Shown one piece after another: positions 34,097 through 42,798 of a stretch of DNA of 64,000 nt. The notes under the pieces are model-generated. The model saw nothing but the letters and a program-made list of their open reading frames with translations. It did no database searches and was not told where the DNA came from. Numbering within the stretch: the first letter of the stretch is position 1; each line of letters opens with the position of its first letter. The stretch is from the NCBI RefSeq assembly GCF_001598055.1, contig NZ_CP014844.1:2879642-2943641 (forward strand), in the 5' to 3' direction. Source of the DNA: Cupriavidus nantongensis. Lineage in GTDB: Bacteria > Pseudomonadota > Gammaproteobacteria > Burkholderiales > Burkholderiaceae. The position numbers and the translations under genes are program-made.

Positions 34097-34456
34097 ATGC
34101 ACAACCGCATCCTCACTTCCCGTTTTGCCCAGCGCGCCGCCGTGGTCCTGGGCGCCGCGGCGCTGCCCGCGCTGTCGTTCGCGCAAGGCCTGCCGCAGTT
34201 GGAGAACCCGACGCGCGGCACCGGCAACGGCATCATGGAGACGATCCGCAATTACGGCTACGACATCATCATGCTCGTGGCCCTGCTGGTGGTGGCGTCG
34301 ATGTTCATCGGCGTCTGCTACCACGCCTACGGCACCTACGCGGAGATCCACACCGGCCGCAAGACGTGGGGCCAGTTCGGCCTCACGGTCGCCATCGGCG
34401 CCGTGCTGCTCGTGATCGGCATCTGGCTACTCACCGAAGCCACCGGCATCCTGTAA
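34097..34456 (+). CDS. TIGR03745 family ICE membrane protein
   Basis: Predicted 119 residues: signal peptide (about 1-29, LSFAQ), then LENPTRGTGNGIMETIRNYGYDIIML and a membrane segment at about 54-75. A second segment follows LTVAIGAVLLVIGIWLL. Size and topology recall VirB2-like pilins, but pilin function is not shown. It sits 16 bases after TIGR03758. Confidence 0.9.
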   Translation: MHNRILTSRFAQRAAVVLGAAALPALSFAQGLPQLENPTRGTGNGIMETIRNYGYDIIMLVALLVVASMFIGVCYHAYGTYAEIHTGRKTWGQFGLTVAIGAVLLVIGIWLLTEATGIL

Positions 34457-34468
34457 GGCGAGGTCGGT

Positions 34469-34867
34469 ATGTCCGAGCAGCAGCACGTCCGTGCGGACGG
34501 AACGGTCACGTTCCTTCCGCACCGGCTCAACCGCCATCCCGTTGTGGTGCGCGGGCTCACCGCCGACGAACTCTGGATTTGCTGCGGCCTGTCCGGCGCC
34601 GCCGGCCTGCTGGTCGGCGCGCCGCTGTCCTGGGTGTTCCGCACGATCGCACTGGCGCCGACCTTCGTCGTCCTGGGCGTGGCGCTCGGGGTCTTCATCG
34701 GCGGCGGCATCCTGCGCCGCCTCAAGCGCGGGCGCCCCGACACCTGGCTGTATCGGCAGTTGCAGTGGCGCATCGCAACGCGCCATCCGCTGATGGCCGG
34801 CTGGGTGGGCGGCCATGTGCTGATCGCGCGCTCGGGCTCCTGGTCCACCCGCAGGAGCATGCGATGA
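34469..34867 (+). CDS. TIGR03750 family conjugal transfer protein
   Basis: Predicted 132 residues. RADGTVTFLPHRLNRHPVVVRGLTADELWICCGLSGAAGLL is typical. Two membrane segments lie at about 42-60 and 66-84, VirB3/TraL-like. It ends overlapping the next gene (ATGA). Confidence 0.92.
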   Translation: MSEQQHVRADGTVTFLPHRLNRHPVVVRGLTADELWICCGLSGAAGLLVGAPLSWVFRTIALAPTFVVLGVALGVFIGGGILRRLKRGRPDTWLYRQLQWRIATRHPLMAGWVGGHVLIARSGSWSTRRSMR

Positions 34868-35556
34868 GCCGCTTCAAGAACGAGATCGCCCACCTGCAGG
34901 GGCACATCAAGACCTTGCGCCTGGGCGCGGGCGCGCTGGTCATCGTCGCCCTGGTCATGGGCGGCGGCTGGTGGAGCGCGCCGCGCGACCTGACCATCCA
35001 CGTCCCGCCCGACCTGCGCTCTGGCAGTACCCGCAAGTGGTGGGAAGTGCCGCCCGAATCGGTCTATGCGTTCACGTTCTACGTGTTCCAGACGCTGAAC
35101 CGCTGGCCGACCAATGGCGAAGAAGACTACTCGCGCAACCTCCACACGCTCTCGCCGTACCTCACCCCGTCCTGCCAGGCCTTCCTGCGGGCGGACTATG
35201 ACTACCGCCGCTCCACGGGCGAGCTGCGTCAGCGCGTGCGCGGCATCTCCGAGATTCCCGGCCGCGGCTATGGCGACGACCCCACGGCGCGCGTGCGCAC
35301 CGTATCCGAGCGCGACTGGGTGGTGACGCTGGACATCACGGCTGACGAGTACTACGGCGCCGAGCAGGTCAAACGCGCCCTGGTGCGCTATCCGATCAAG
35401 GTCACGCGGGTGGGCGTCGATCCCGCCCGCAACCCGTTCGGCCTGGCGCTGGACTGCTACGAAGGCGCGCCCCAGCGCATCAGTGCACCGGAGCCGGCGC
35501 GCCCGGCGCCGAGTGGCCTGTCTCCGCAAGCGCCTCAAGGAGGAAACACCCCATGA
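34864..35556 (+). CDS. TIGR03746 family (PFL_4703) ICE protein
   Basis: Predicted 230 residues. The single N-terminal membrane segment LGAGALVIVALVMGGGWWSAP is followed by the diagnostic LTIHVPPDLRSGSTRKWWEVPPESVYAFTFYVFQ. It is inner-membrane anchored with a periplasmic VirB8/TraE-like domain. It ends overlapping TIGR03749 (ATGA). Confidence 0.93.
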   Translation: MSRFKNEIAHLQGHIKTLRLGAGALVIVALVMGGGWWSAPRDLTIHVPPDLRSGSTRKWWEVPPESVYAFTFYVFQTLNRWPTNGEEDYSRNLHTLSPYLTPSCQAFLRADYDYRRSTGELRQRVRGISEIPGRGYGDDPTARVRTVSERDWVVTLDITADEYYGAEQVKRALVRYPIKVTRVGVDPARNPFGLALDCYEGAPQRISAPEPARPAPSGLSPQAPQGGNTP

Positions 35557-36464
35557 AGCATCCTGTACTCGCGCTGCTGGGGCTACTAGCCGTGGCCGCG
35601 GCACCCGTCGCCCAAGCGGTGGAGATCCTGCGTTGGGAACGCATGCCACTGGCAGTGCCGCTGAAGGTCGGTCAGGAACGCATCGTGTTCATCGACCGGA
35701 ACGTGCGCGTGGGCGTGCCCGCGGGCGTGGGCGAACGCCTGCGCGTGCAGAGTGCGGGCGGCGCGGTGTACCTGCGCGCCAGCGAGCCGATCGAGCCCAC
35801 GCGGCTGCAACTGCAGGACGCCGACACGGGCGCACTGATCCTGCTGGACATCGCAGCCGAACCGCCCAAGGACGGGGAAGCCGAGCTGGAGCCGGTGCGC
35901 ATCGTCGAGGGTGACGGCGCACCGGGACGCTATGGCGAGCAGGCCGACAGTGCCGAGGCCCCGGCACGCGCCCAGGGCCAGGCAGGTGCGCGAACCGCGC
36001 GGCGCGAAACCCCGGTCCCTGTCGTGCTGACGCGCTTCGCCGCGCAGAACCTCTACGCGCCGTTGCGCACCGTGGAGCCGCTGCCGGGCGTCATGCGGGC
36101 CAACCTGCCCCGCGACCTCGACCTGGACACACTGATGCCAACGCTGCCCGTGCGCGCGGTCGCGCTCGCGTCGTGGCGCCTGGAGGACCAGTGGGTCACT
36201 GCCGTGCGCCTGACCAACGGCAGCGGCGGCTGGATCACGCTCGACCCGCGCGTGCTGCAAGGCGATTTCCTGACCGCCACCTTCCAGCACGAGGCGCTGG
36301 GCCCGCGCGGCACGCCCGAGGACACGACCGTCCTGTACCTGGTCACGCGCGGCCGCGGCCTCGCGCAGTCGCTGCTGCCGGCGATTCACCGCTTCGACCC
36401 TGCCGTGCATCTGCCGCAGCCGGACGGCGACGAGAACGCCAAGGAGGCCCGCCATGCGCAGTAA
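35553..36464 (+). CDS. TIGR03749 family ICE protein
   Basis: Predicted 303 residues; signal peptide about 1-22 (APVAQA). VEILRWERMPLAVPLKVGQERIVFIDRNVRVGVP is typical of the family. It is a VirB9/TraK-like beta-rich periplasmic protein. ATG is preceded by AAGGAGG. The next gene overlaps by 11 bases. Confidence 0.92.
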   Translation: MKHPVLALLGLLAVAAAPVAQAVEILRWERMPLAVPLKVGQERIVFIDRNVRVGVPAGVGERLRVQSAGGAVYLRASEPIEPTRLQLQDADTGALILLDIAAEPPKDGEAELEPVRIVEGDGAPGRYGEQADSAEAPARAQGQAGARTARRETPVPVVLTRFAAQNLYAPLRTVEPLPGVMRANLPRDLDLDTLMPTLPVRAVALASWRLEDQWVTAVRLTNGSGGWITLDPRVLQGDFLTATFQHEALGPRGTPEDTTVLYLVTRGRGLAQSLLPAIHRFDPAVHLPQPDGDENAKEARHAQ

Positions 36465-37872
36465 CGGCCTGCTCAAGTGGCTGATGATCCCTGTCGCCAT
36501 CCTGGTGCTGTTCGTCGGTATCCGGCTGTTCTCGGGTGGAGGCAGCACGGCGCCACCCGCGGCGGACAACGGCGCCCAGCTCACGCCCGATGAAATGAAG
36601 GCGCTGGGCATCGAAGGCGACACCCCGCGCGACACCGTGGCCACGCTCGTTGCCCAAGTGAAGCAGTTGCGCACCGAGCTTCAGACCGCGCTCTCGGACA
36701 ACAAGTCGCAGCGTGAAGAGAACCAGCGGCTGCGTCAGCGCGAAAACTCCATCGACCAGCGCATCAATTCCGCCCTCGAATCCGAGCGGTCCAACCTGCG
36801 CCGCGACCAGGAACAGGCGGCCAGCGCTCGCCAGCAGACAGAAGGGCTGCTCGCCGACCTGCAGCGGCGCCTGGACAGCATCGGCGGGCGCGGCGGCGGC
36901 CATGCGGACCTGCCCGTGGGCTTGGGGCTGCAGGGCGGCGACGAGGCCGGCATGGAGGGCGGCGTGCGGTGGGTCGAGCCGGACGACGCAAAGCCCGCCG
37001 AGGGGCGCAACGGCGGTCGTGGCGCGAGCGGCGGAATGAGCTTCCCCACGAGCTTCGGCCCGGCGCAGAGGACGCTCGAAACCACCGCGGAAGCCGTGGC
37101 CAACGCGGGCGCCCGCGCCGCCGGGGTCAAGAGTGCCAAGCCGGTCTATACCGTGCCGACCAACTCCACGCTCATGGGTTCGGTCGCCATGACCGCACTG
37201 ATCGGCCGCGTGCCGATCGATGGCACGGTCAACGATCCCTATCCGTTCAAAGTCTTGGTCGGGCCAGACAACCTGACCGCCAATGGCGTCGACATTCCCG
37301 ACGTGGCCGGCGCCGTGTTCAGCGGCACCGCCTCGGGCGACTGGACGCTTTCGTGCGTGCGCGGCCAGGTGCGCAGCATCACGTTCGTCTTCAACGACGG
37401 CACGATTCGCACGATCCCCGAAGACCGCGAGGGCAACCAGCAGAACAACCAACAGCGCGACGGCTTGGGCTGGATCAGTGATCCCCACGGCATTCCTTGC
37501 GTCAGCGGCGAGCGGCGCAGCAACGCCCAGCAATACCTCGGCTCGCAGGCCCTGATCACCGCGGCCGGTGCCGGCGTGGCCTCGCTCATCGAGAGCGACA
37601 GCGGCCGCATGTCGTATGTCGGCTCGGACGGCTCCATCGGCACCGTGGGCATCACCGGCCAGGAAGCGGTCGGCCAGATTCTGGCGGGCGGCGTGCGGGA
37701 CATGTCGGCCTGGGTCAACAAGTTGTACGGCCAGGCGTTCGCCGCCGTCTATGTCCAGCCCGGCGCCAAGGTTGCCGTCCACCTCGATAAGCCGCTCGCC
37801 ATCGACTTCGATCCCGAAGGCCGCAAGGTCGATCACCGCGCAGGAGAAAGCCATGCCCTTGAACTTGACTAA
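36454..37872 (+). CDS. TIGR03752 family ICE protein (TraB/VirB10-like)
   Basis: Predicted 472 residues. N-terminal membrane segment LLKWLMIPVAILVLFVGIRLF (about 5-25), coiled coil (about 65-140), a Gly-rich linker and then a C-terminal beta domain. The domain begins KPVYTVPTNSTLMGSVAMTALIGRVPIDGTVNDPYPFKVLVG, as in TraB-type core-complex proteins. It spans the envelope and links the inner-membrane ATPases to the outer pore. Overlaps the following lipoprotein gene by 20 bases. Confidence 0.93.
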   Translation: MRSNGLLKWLMIPVAILVLFVGIRLFSGGGSTAPPAADNGAQLTPDEMKALGIEGDTPRDTVATLVAQVKQLRTELQTALSDNKSQREENQRLRQRENSIDQRINSALESERSNLRRDQEQAASARQQTEGLLADLQRRLDSIGGRGGGHADLPVGLGLQGGDEAGMEGGVRWVEPDDAKPAEGRNGGRGASGGMSFPTSFGPAQRTLETTAEAVANAGARAAGVKSAKPVYTVPTNSTLMGSVAMTALIGRVPIDGTVNDPYPFKVLVGPDNLTANGVDIPDVAGAVFSGTASGDWTLSCVRGQVRSITFVFNDGTIRTIPEDREGNQQNNQQRDGLGWISDPHGIPCVSGERRSNAQQYLGSQALITAAGAGVASLIESDSGRMSYVGSDGSIGTVGITGQEAVGQILAGGVRDMSAWVNKLYGQAFAAVYVQPGAKVAVHLDKPLAIDFDPEGRKVDHRAGESHALELD

Positions 37873-38302
37873 CCTGGCCCGTGGCCTGGCACTGGCCCTC
37901 GCCGTCGCGGTGCTTGGCGGCTGCGCCACCAGCAAGGAAAAGCTGCTGACCCACGGTAACCGCACGATGATGGACATCTGGCAGCAGGAGGCCGGCGACG
38001 GCGGTGGCGCAGCCGGACGGAACGCCGGCCGCCAGCTGCTCGATGCGCGCCAGAGCCTGCGTCGGCCCCTGACCGACGCCGACGTGCAGGCCGCACCTGT
38101 CGAGCAGATGCGCTATACGCGCACCGCGCGCAATGAGGTCCACCGCCAGTTCCAGCGTCTGCCCAATCCCGATCTCGTGATATACGTGTACCCGCACCTG
38201 GCCGGCACCGACCCCGTTCCCGTGCCGGGCTACACGACGGTTTTCCCCCTGTACCAGCGCGTGCAGTACGCGATGCCTGGCGAGAGGACGGAGGACTACT
38301 GA
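37853..38302 (+). CDS. TIGR03751 family conjugal transfer lipoprotein
   Basis: Predicted 149 residues; ATG at 37853 follows AGGAGA. Signal and lipobox VLGGCATS put the lipidated Cys near residue 24. HGNRTMMDIWQQE and the C-terminal TARNEVHRQFQRLPNPDLVIYVYPHL are family features. Outer-membrane lipoprotein of the core complex, TraV/VirB7-like. Its stop shares a base with the next start (TGATG). Confidence 0.92.
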   Translation: MPLNLTNLARGLALALAVAVLGGCATSKEKLLTHGNRTMMDIWQQEAGDGGGAAGRNAGRQLLDARQSLRRPLTDADVQAAPVEQMRYTRTARNEVHRQFQRLPNPDLVIYVYPHLAGTDPVPVPGYTTVFPLYQRVQYAMPGERTEDY

Positions 38303-41184
38303 TGCGTTGGAAACTCCCCTGGCCGAAGCTGGCCGGCGCCGGCTCCAGCAGCCCGGCCAGCGATGAGCAGCCGGACGGCTGGCAGCGCCACGTCGAGGCC
38401 TTGCGCCAGGCCGGCATCCCCGAACCCGGTTCGGCAGTCCACGGCCGCAAGCCAGCGACCGTGGCCGACGAGCAGGCGCTGTACGACGTTGCGCCGTCCT
38501 TCGTGGAACTGCTGCCCTGGGTGGAGTTCATGCCCGAGTCGAAATCGATGCTCCTGGAGGACGGCCAATCGGTGGCGGCGTTCTACGAGCTGGTGCCGCT
38601 GGGCACCGAAGGCCGGGAACCCGGCTGGCTCGCGCATGCCCGCGACGCCCTGGAAAACGCGCTTCAGGACAGTTTCGATGAACTGGATGAGAACCCGTGG
38701 GTGCTCCAGCTCTATGCCCAGGACGAACCGAGCTTCGACCAGTACATGCAGACCTTGCGCGATTACGTGCGGCCACGTGCGCGCGGCTCGGCGTTCACCG
38801 AGTTCTACCTGCGCTTCTTCGGCCACCACCTGCGCGCTGTGGCCAAGCCCGGAGGCCTGTTCGAGGACACGGTGGTCACGCGGCTGCGCTGGCGCGGCCA
38901 GACGCGGCGCGTGCGCATGGTGGTGTACCGCCGCGCGAGCGGTCAGGGACAGGCAAACCGCCGCGGCCAGACACCCGAGCAGATGCTGGGCATCGTTTGC
39001 GATCGCCTGTGCGGCGGGCTGGCGAATGCCGGCATCCAGGCCCGGCGCATGGTTGCAGCGGACGTTCACGACTGGCTGCTGCGATGGTTCAACCCGCGCC
39101 CCACGCTGCTCGGCCCTGGGGTGGAGGACCGGGAGCGCTTCTACTCGCTGGCGCGCTACCCGGACGAGACTGAGGCCGGCGAGATCGAGTTGGCGAGCGG
39201 GCGGGATTTCAGCCAGCGGTTGTTCTTCGGGCAGCCGCGCTCGGACGTGGCGCAAGGGGCCTGGTACTTCGACGGCATGCCGCACCGCGTGCTGATCACC
39301 GACCGGCTGCGCATGCCGCCCGGCACCGGGCACCTGACCGGCGAGACCCGCAAGGGCGATGCGATCAACACGCTGTTCGACCAGATGCCGGAAGACACCT
39401 TGCTTTGTCTCACGATGGTCGCCACGCCGCAGGATGTCCTGGAATCGGATCTGAACCACCTGGCGAAGAAGGCCGTGGGCGAGACGCTGGCGTCGGAGCA
39501 GACGCTCAAGGACGTGCACGAGGCCCGCTCGCTGATCGGCAGCGCGCACAAGCTCTACCGCGGCACGCTGGCGTTCTACCTGCGCGGGCGCGACGAGGCG
39601 GAACTGGATCGGCGCGGCCTGGACCTCGCGAACGTGATGCTCAACGCCGGCCTGCAGCCGGTGCGCGAGGACGACGAGGTGGCGCCGCTCAACAGCTACC
39701 TGCGCTGGCTGCCGTGCTGCTACAACCCCGGCAAGGATCGGCGCCGCTGGTACACGCAGCTGATGTTCGCCCAGCACGCGGCGAACCTGTCGCCGGTGTG
39801 GGGCCGCGCCCAGGGCACGGGGCATCCCGGCATCACGATGTTCAATCGCGGAGGCGGCCCGATTACGTTCGACCCCTTGAACAGGTTGGATCGGCAGATG
39901 AATGCCCACCTGTTTCTGTTTGGCCCCACCGGCTCGGGGAAGTCCGCCACGCTCAACAACCTGCTGAACCAGGTGACGGCCATCTACCGGCCGCGGCTTT
40001 TCATCGTGGAGGCTGGAAACTCCTTCGGGCTTTTCAGCGACTTCGCCAGGCGCCTCGGCCTGTCAGTCAACCGGGTCAAGCTGGCCCCGGGCTCGGGCAT
40101 CAGCCTGGCGCCATTCGCCGACGCACGGCGGTTGATCGAAACGCCCAGCGATGTGCAGACGCTCGATGCGGATGCGCTGGACGAAGACCTGCCCCCGGAC
40201 GCCTCGGCCATGGAAGCGGACGAGCAGCGCGACGTGCTGGGCGAACTGGAGATCACAGCGCGGCTGATGATCACGGGCGGCGAAGACAAGGAAGAAGCGC
40301 GGATGACGCGGGCCGACCGCTCGCTGATCCGCCAGTGCATTCTCGACGCCGCCGAACATTGCGTGGCCGAGAAGCGCACCGTGCTCACGCGCGACGTGCG
40401 CAACGCGCTGCGCGCCCGCGGCCAGGACCCGACGTTGCCCGAGATGCGCCGCGTGCGGCTGCTGGAGATGGCGGACGCGATGGACATGTTCTGCCAAGGC
40501 ACGGACGGCGAGATGTTCGACCGTGACGGCACGCCATGGCCCGAGGCTGACATCACCCTGGTCGATCTGGCGACCTACGCCCGCGAGGGCTACAACGCGC
40601 AGCTCTCGATCGCCTACATCAGCCTGATCAGCACGGTGAACAACATCGCCGAGCGCGACCAGTACCTGGGACGGCCGATCGTCAATGTGACCGACGAAGG
40701 TCACATCATCACCAAGAACCCGCTGCTCGCTCCCTATGTCGTGAAAATTACCAAAATGTGGCGCAAATTGGGCGCCTGGTTCTGGCTCGCCACGCAAAAC
40801 ATTGACGATCTGCCGCGCGCCGCGGAGCCCATGCTCAACATGATCGAGTGGTGGATCTGCCTGTCGATGCCGCCGGACGAGGTGGAGAAGATCGCTCGGT
40901 TCCGCGAACTCTCGCCGGCGCAGAAGGCGCTGATGCTCTCCGCACGCAAGGAAGCGGGCAAGTTCACCGAGGGCGTCATCCTCTCCAAGAGCATGGAAGT
41001 GCTGTTCCGCGCCGTGCCGCCGAGCCTGTACCTCGCGCTCGCGCAGACCGAACCCGAGGAGAAGGCCGAGCGCTACCAGCTCATGCAGCAGCACGGCGTC
41101 AGCGAGTTGGAAGCCGCCTTCAAGGTGGCCGAGAAGATCGACCAGGCACGCGGCATCGAGTCGCCGGCCCTGGACCTGCCGTAA
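38302..41184 (+). CDS. Conjugative transfer ATPase, VirB4/TraC-like (TIGR03744)
   Basis: Predicted 960 residues. Walker A GPTGSGKSAT is near 541-550 and the Walker B region NVTDEGHII near 795. The N-terminal sequence SKSMLLEDGQSVAAFYELVPLG matches the TraC/VirB4 N-terminal domain of GI-type systems. It powers pilus and channel assembly at the inner membrane. Frame and motifs are intact. Confidence 0.95.
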   Translation: MRWKLPWPKLAGAGSSSPASDEQPDGWQRHVEALRQAGIPEPGSAVHGRKPATVADEQALYDVAPSFVELLPWVEFMPESKSMLLEDGQSVAAFYELVPLGTEGREPGWLAHARDALENALQDSFDELDENPWVLQLYAQDEPSFDQYMQTLRDYVRPRARGSAFTEFYLRFFGHHLRAVAKPGGLFEDTVVTRLRWRGQTRRVRMVVYRRASGQGQANRRGQTPEQMLGIVCDRLCGGLANAGIQARRMVAADVHDWLLRWFNPRPTLLGPGVEDRERFYSLARYPDETEAGEIELASGRDFSQRLFFGQPRSDVAQGAWYFDGMPHRVLITDRLRMPPGTGHLTGETRKGDAINTLFDQMPEDTLLCLTMVATPQDVLESDLNHLAKKAVGETLASEQTLKDVHEARSLIGSAHKLYRGTLAFYLRGRDEAELDRRGLDLANVMLNAGLQPVREDDEVAPLNSYLRWLPCCYNPGKDRRRWYTQLMFAQHAANLSPVWGRAQGTGHPGITMFNRGGGPITFDPLNRLDRQMNAHLFLFGPTGSGKSATLNNLLNQVTAIYRPRLFIVEAGNSFGLFSDFARRLGLSVNRVKLAPGSGISLAPFADARRLIETPSDVQTLDADALDEDLPPDASAMEADEQRDVLGELEITARLMITGGEDKEEARMTRADRSLIRQCILDAAEHCVAEKRTVLTRDVRNALRARGQDPTLPEMRRVRLLEMADAMDMFCQGTDGEMFDRDGTPWPEADITLVDLATYAREGYNAQLSIAYISLISTVNNIAERDQYLGRPIVNVTDEGHIITKNPLLAPYVVKITKMWRKLGAWFWLATQNIDDLPRAAEPMLNMIEWWICLSMPPDEVEKIARFRELSPAQKALMLSARKEAGKFTEGVILSKSMEVLFRAVPPSLYLALAQTEPEEKAERYQLMQQHGVSELEAAFKVAEKIDQARGIESPALDLP

Positions 41185-41197
41185 GCCGGAGAACGCC

Positions 41198-41965
41198 ATG
41201 GAACAGAAACGCCCATCCATTCCGATGCAGGTACAGGCGTTCCGCCGTCGGCGCTGGAGGCTCAGCTGGCCCTGGGTGTTGGCCGCCGTGCTGGTAGCGC
41301 TGCTGCTGATCTGGCTCGTGTCGCGCTATTCTGGCAAGTCCACTCCCCAGCCTTCAACGCCGGTCAGCGTGACGCAGGTGGCCGGGCCTCCGTGGCAGAT
41401 GGGAAATCCGGAAGGGCGTTTCACGCTGACGCTCTACGCGGACCTCGAATGCCCGTTCTGCCGATCCTATTTCCCAGTGCTCAAGCGTTGGGTGGCCGGC
41501 AACGCGGACGTGGCCTTGCAATGGCACCACCTCCCGTTGGCCGCGCATGAGCCGGCCGCGTCTGCCGAAGCGAGGCTGGCGGAGTGCGCCGGCGAATCTG
41601 GCGGCCATGCCGCCTTCTGGCAGGCTGTCGAGTGGGTCTATGCCCACACGCGCAGCGACGGCCAGGGCTTGCCCGAGGACCTGCGCTACCCCGACCTTAC
41701 GCCAGCCATCGAGCAGTGTCTGGCGAGCGAACGGCCCGAGGCGCCGATCCGCACCCAGGCGGCGGAAGCCACGAGCAGCGGCGTGACCGCCACGCCGTCG
41801 CTGCGGCTGCACGATCGCGAAACCGGCAAGGCGATCCTGCTGCAGGGTCCGATCGAGGGCGATGCCTTGCTGTCGGCCATGGACATGCTCGCGGCCGGCG
41901 ATCCCGCCGCCACACCTACTACATCGGAAATGCCTGCCGACGTCGTCGGCGACATGCCCAGGTAG
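41198..41965 (+). CDS. DsbA-like thiol:disulfide oxidoreductase of the ICE
   Basis: Predicted 255 residues. Membrane anchor WPWVLAAVLVALLLIWLVSRY (about 25-45). The thioredoxin-fold domain begins FTLTLYADLECPFCRSYFPVL with CPFC active site near residue 85; TATPSL supplies the cis-Pro. It probably forms disulfides in Cys-rich TIGR03755/03756 proteins. The last 10 codons lie within the first stem of radC-like RNA copy C, so the true C terminus has been shaped by, or overlaps, that element. Confidence 0.88.
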   Translation: MEQKRPSIPMQVQAFRRRRWRLSWPWVLAAVLVALLLIWLVSRYSGKSTPQPSTPVSVTQVAGPPWQMGNPEGRFTLTLYADLECPFCRSYFPVLKRWVAGNADVALQWHHLPLAAHEPAASAEARLAECAGESGGHAAFWQAVEWVYAHTRSDGQGLPEDLRYPDLTPAIEQCLASERPEAPIRTQAAEATSSGVTATPSLRLHDRETGKAILLQGPIEGDALLSAMDMLAAGDPAATPTTSEMPADVVGDMPR

Positions 41966-42066
41966 CCCCGGTCTTCAAGGCTACGGCGCAGTCCACTGCG
42001 CTGACCGAAACCCGTTCGCCTCGCATCCTGGCCGCGAACGATCACCGCTGCCGCGGTGATGGATGC
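41936..42066 (+). ncRNA. radC-motif-like structured leader RNA, copy C (upstream of radC)
   Basis: The stem gccgac/gtcggc (41936-41950) is followed by GACATGCCCAGG. A closing pair cggtc (41969-41973)/gaccg (42003-42007) encloses TTCAAGGCTACG and hairpin gcgcagt/actgcgc. A distal hairpin has outer gcatcc/ggatgc and a perfect inner atcaccgc/gcggtgat (42041-42060). Conserved single-stranded blocks and compensating stems relative to copies A and B support an RNA structure. The downstream gene is radC, the context of the known radC RNA motif. Confidence 0.65.
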
Positions 42067-42140
42067 ACCTTGTTCGTTCCCCAGGAGGGCTTGCCCTCCC
42101 AGGGCGCGCGCCCTCCGATCTCACCGTCTGGAGGTTCGCC

Positions 42141-42635
42141 ATGTCTTTCGTCGTCAATGACTCCTGCCTGGAGTCGCTTTCCGCCATCGCTGCCCAACAC
42201 GAGGACTGGATCATCCAGCAAGCCATCGTGCTGCTGGAGAGACGGATTTTCAAAGCTGGGCCGTGCCTCAGCCGACCGGCCGCTGTGCGGGACTACCTGC
42301 GTCTGAAACTGGTCGCCGAGCCCAATGAGATATTCGCCGCTGTGTTCCTGGACAGCATGCACCAGGTGCTGGCCTACGAGCCGTTGTTCAGGGGCACGAT
42401 CAACTCGACTTCGGTCTATCCGCGTGTCGTCGTACAGCGTGTGCTGGAGCTAAATTCCGCCGTGGTGGTCTTCGCCCACCAGCACCCCTCGGGTATCACC
42501 GAGCCGTCAAGCGCGGATCGCATGCTGACCCAGCAACTGCAAGCCGCACTCGCGCTCATCGATGTGCGGGTACTGGATCACATCATCATCGGCCAGGGTG
42601 CCCCGTTCTCCTTTGCGGAGTCCGGCCTGCTGTAA
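42141..42635 (+). CDS. radC: RadC-like JAB/JAMM domain protein
   Basis: Predicted 164 residues; ATG follows TGGAGG (42129-42134). The metal site is complete: Glu in LAYEPLFRG, then HQHPSG and SSAD (H-x-H-x7-S-x2-D). The usual HNHPSG has Gln in place of Asn here. ICE-borne RadC-like proteins are of uncertain function; the old DNA-repair link is doubtful. A radC-like RNA leader precedes it and a terminator follows. Confidence 0.9.
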   Translation: MSFVVNDSCLESLSAIAAQHEDWIIQQAIVLLERRIFKAGPCLSRPAAVRDYLRLKLVAEPNEIFAAVFLDSMHQVLAYEPLFRGTINSTSVYPRVVVQRVLELNSAVVVFAHQHPSGITEPSSADRMLTQQLQAALALIDVRVLDHIIIGQGAPFSFAESGLL

Positions 42636-42660
42636 GGGTTGCACTGCTTCGTTGATCAGC

Positions 42661-42687
42661 GCGGAGGCTTCGGCCTCCGCTTTTTCT
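42661..42687 (+). terminator. Rho-independent terminator with UUCG loop
   Basis: gcggaggc (42661-42668), loop TTCG, gcctccgc (42673-42680), then TTTTTCTT. It closes transfer unit II after radC. Confidence 0.92.
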
Positions 42688-42728
42688 TCGTGGCGACACA
42701 AGCAGCTATGCGGGGTGGCCGCGATGCG

Positions 42729-42737
42729 CATTGTTTG
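42729..42737 (+). promoter_or_regulatory. Shared YATTGTTTG element, transfer unit III
   Basis: CATTGTTTG lies 70 bases before the TIGR03757 ATG and directly after the radC terminator. It is the third copy of the element found at the heads of units I and II. Confidence 0.5.
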
Positions 42738-42798
42738 TTGGGCCCGCATGGGGTTCGGCGTTTGACTATGGCCCTGATCAACTTCCGGGGCGCATGAC

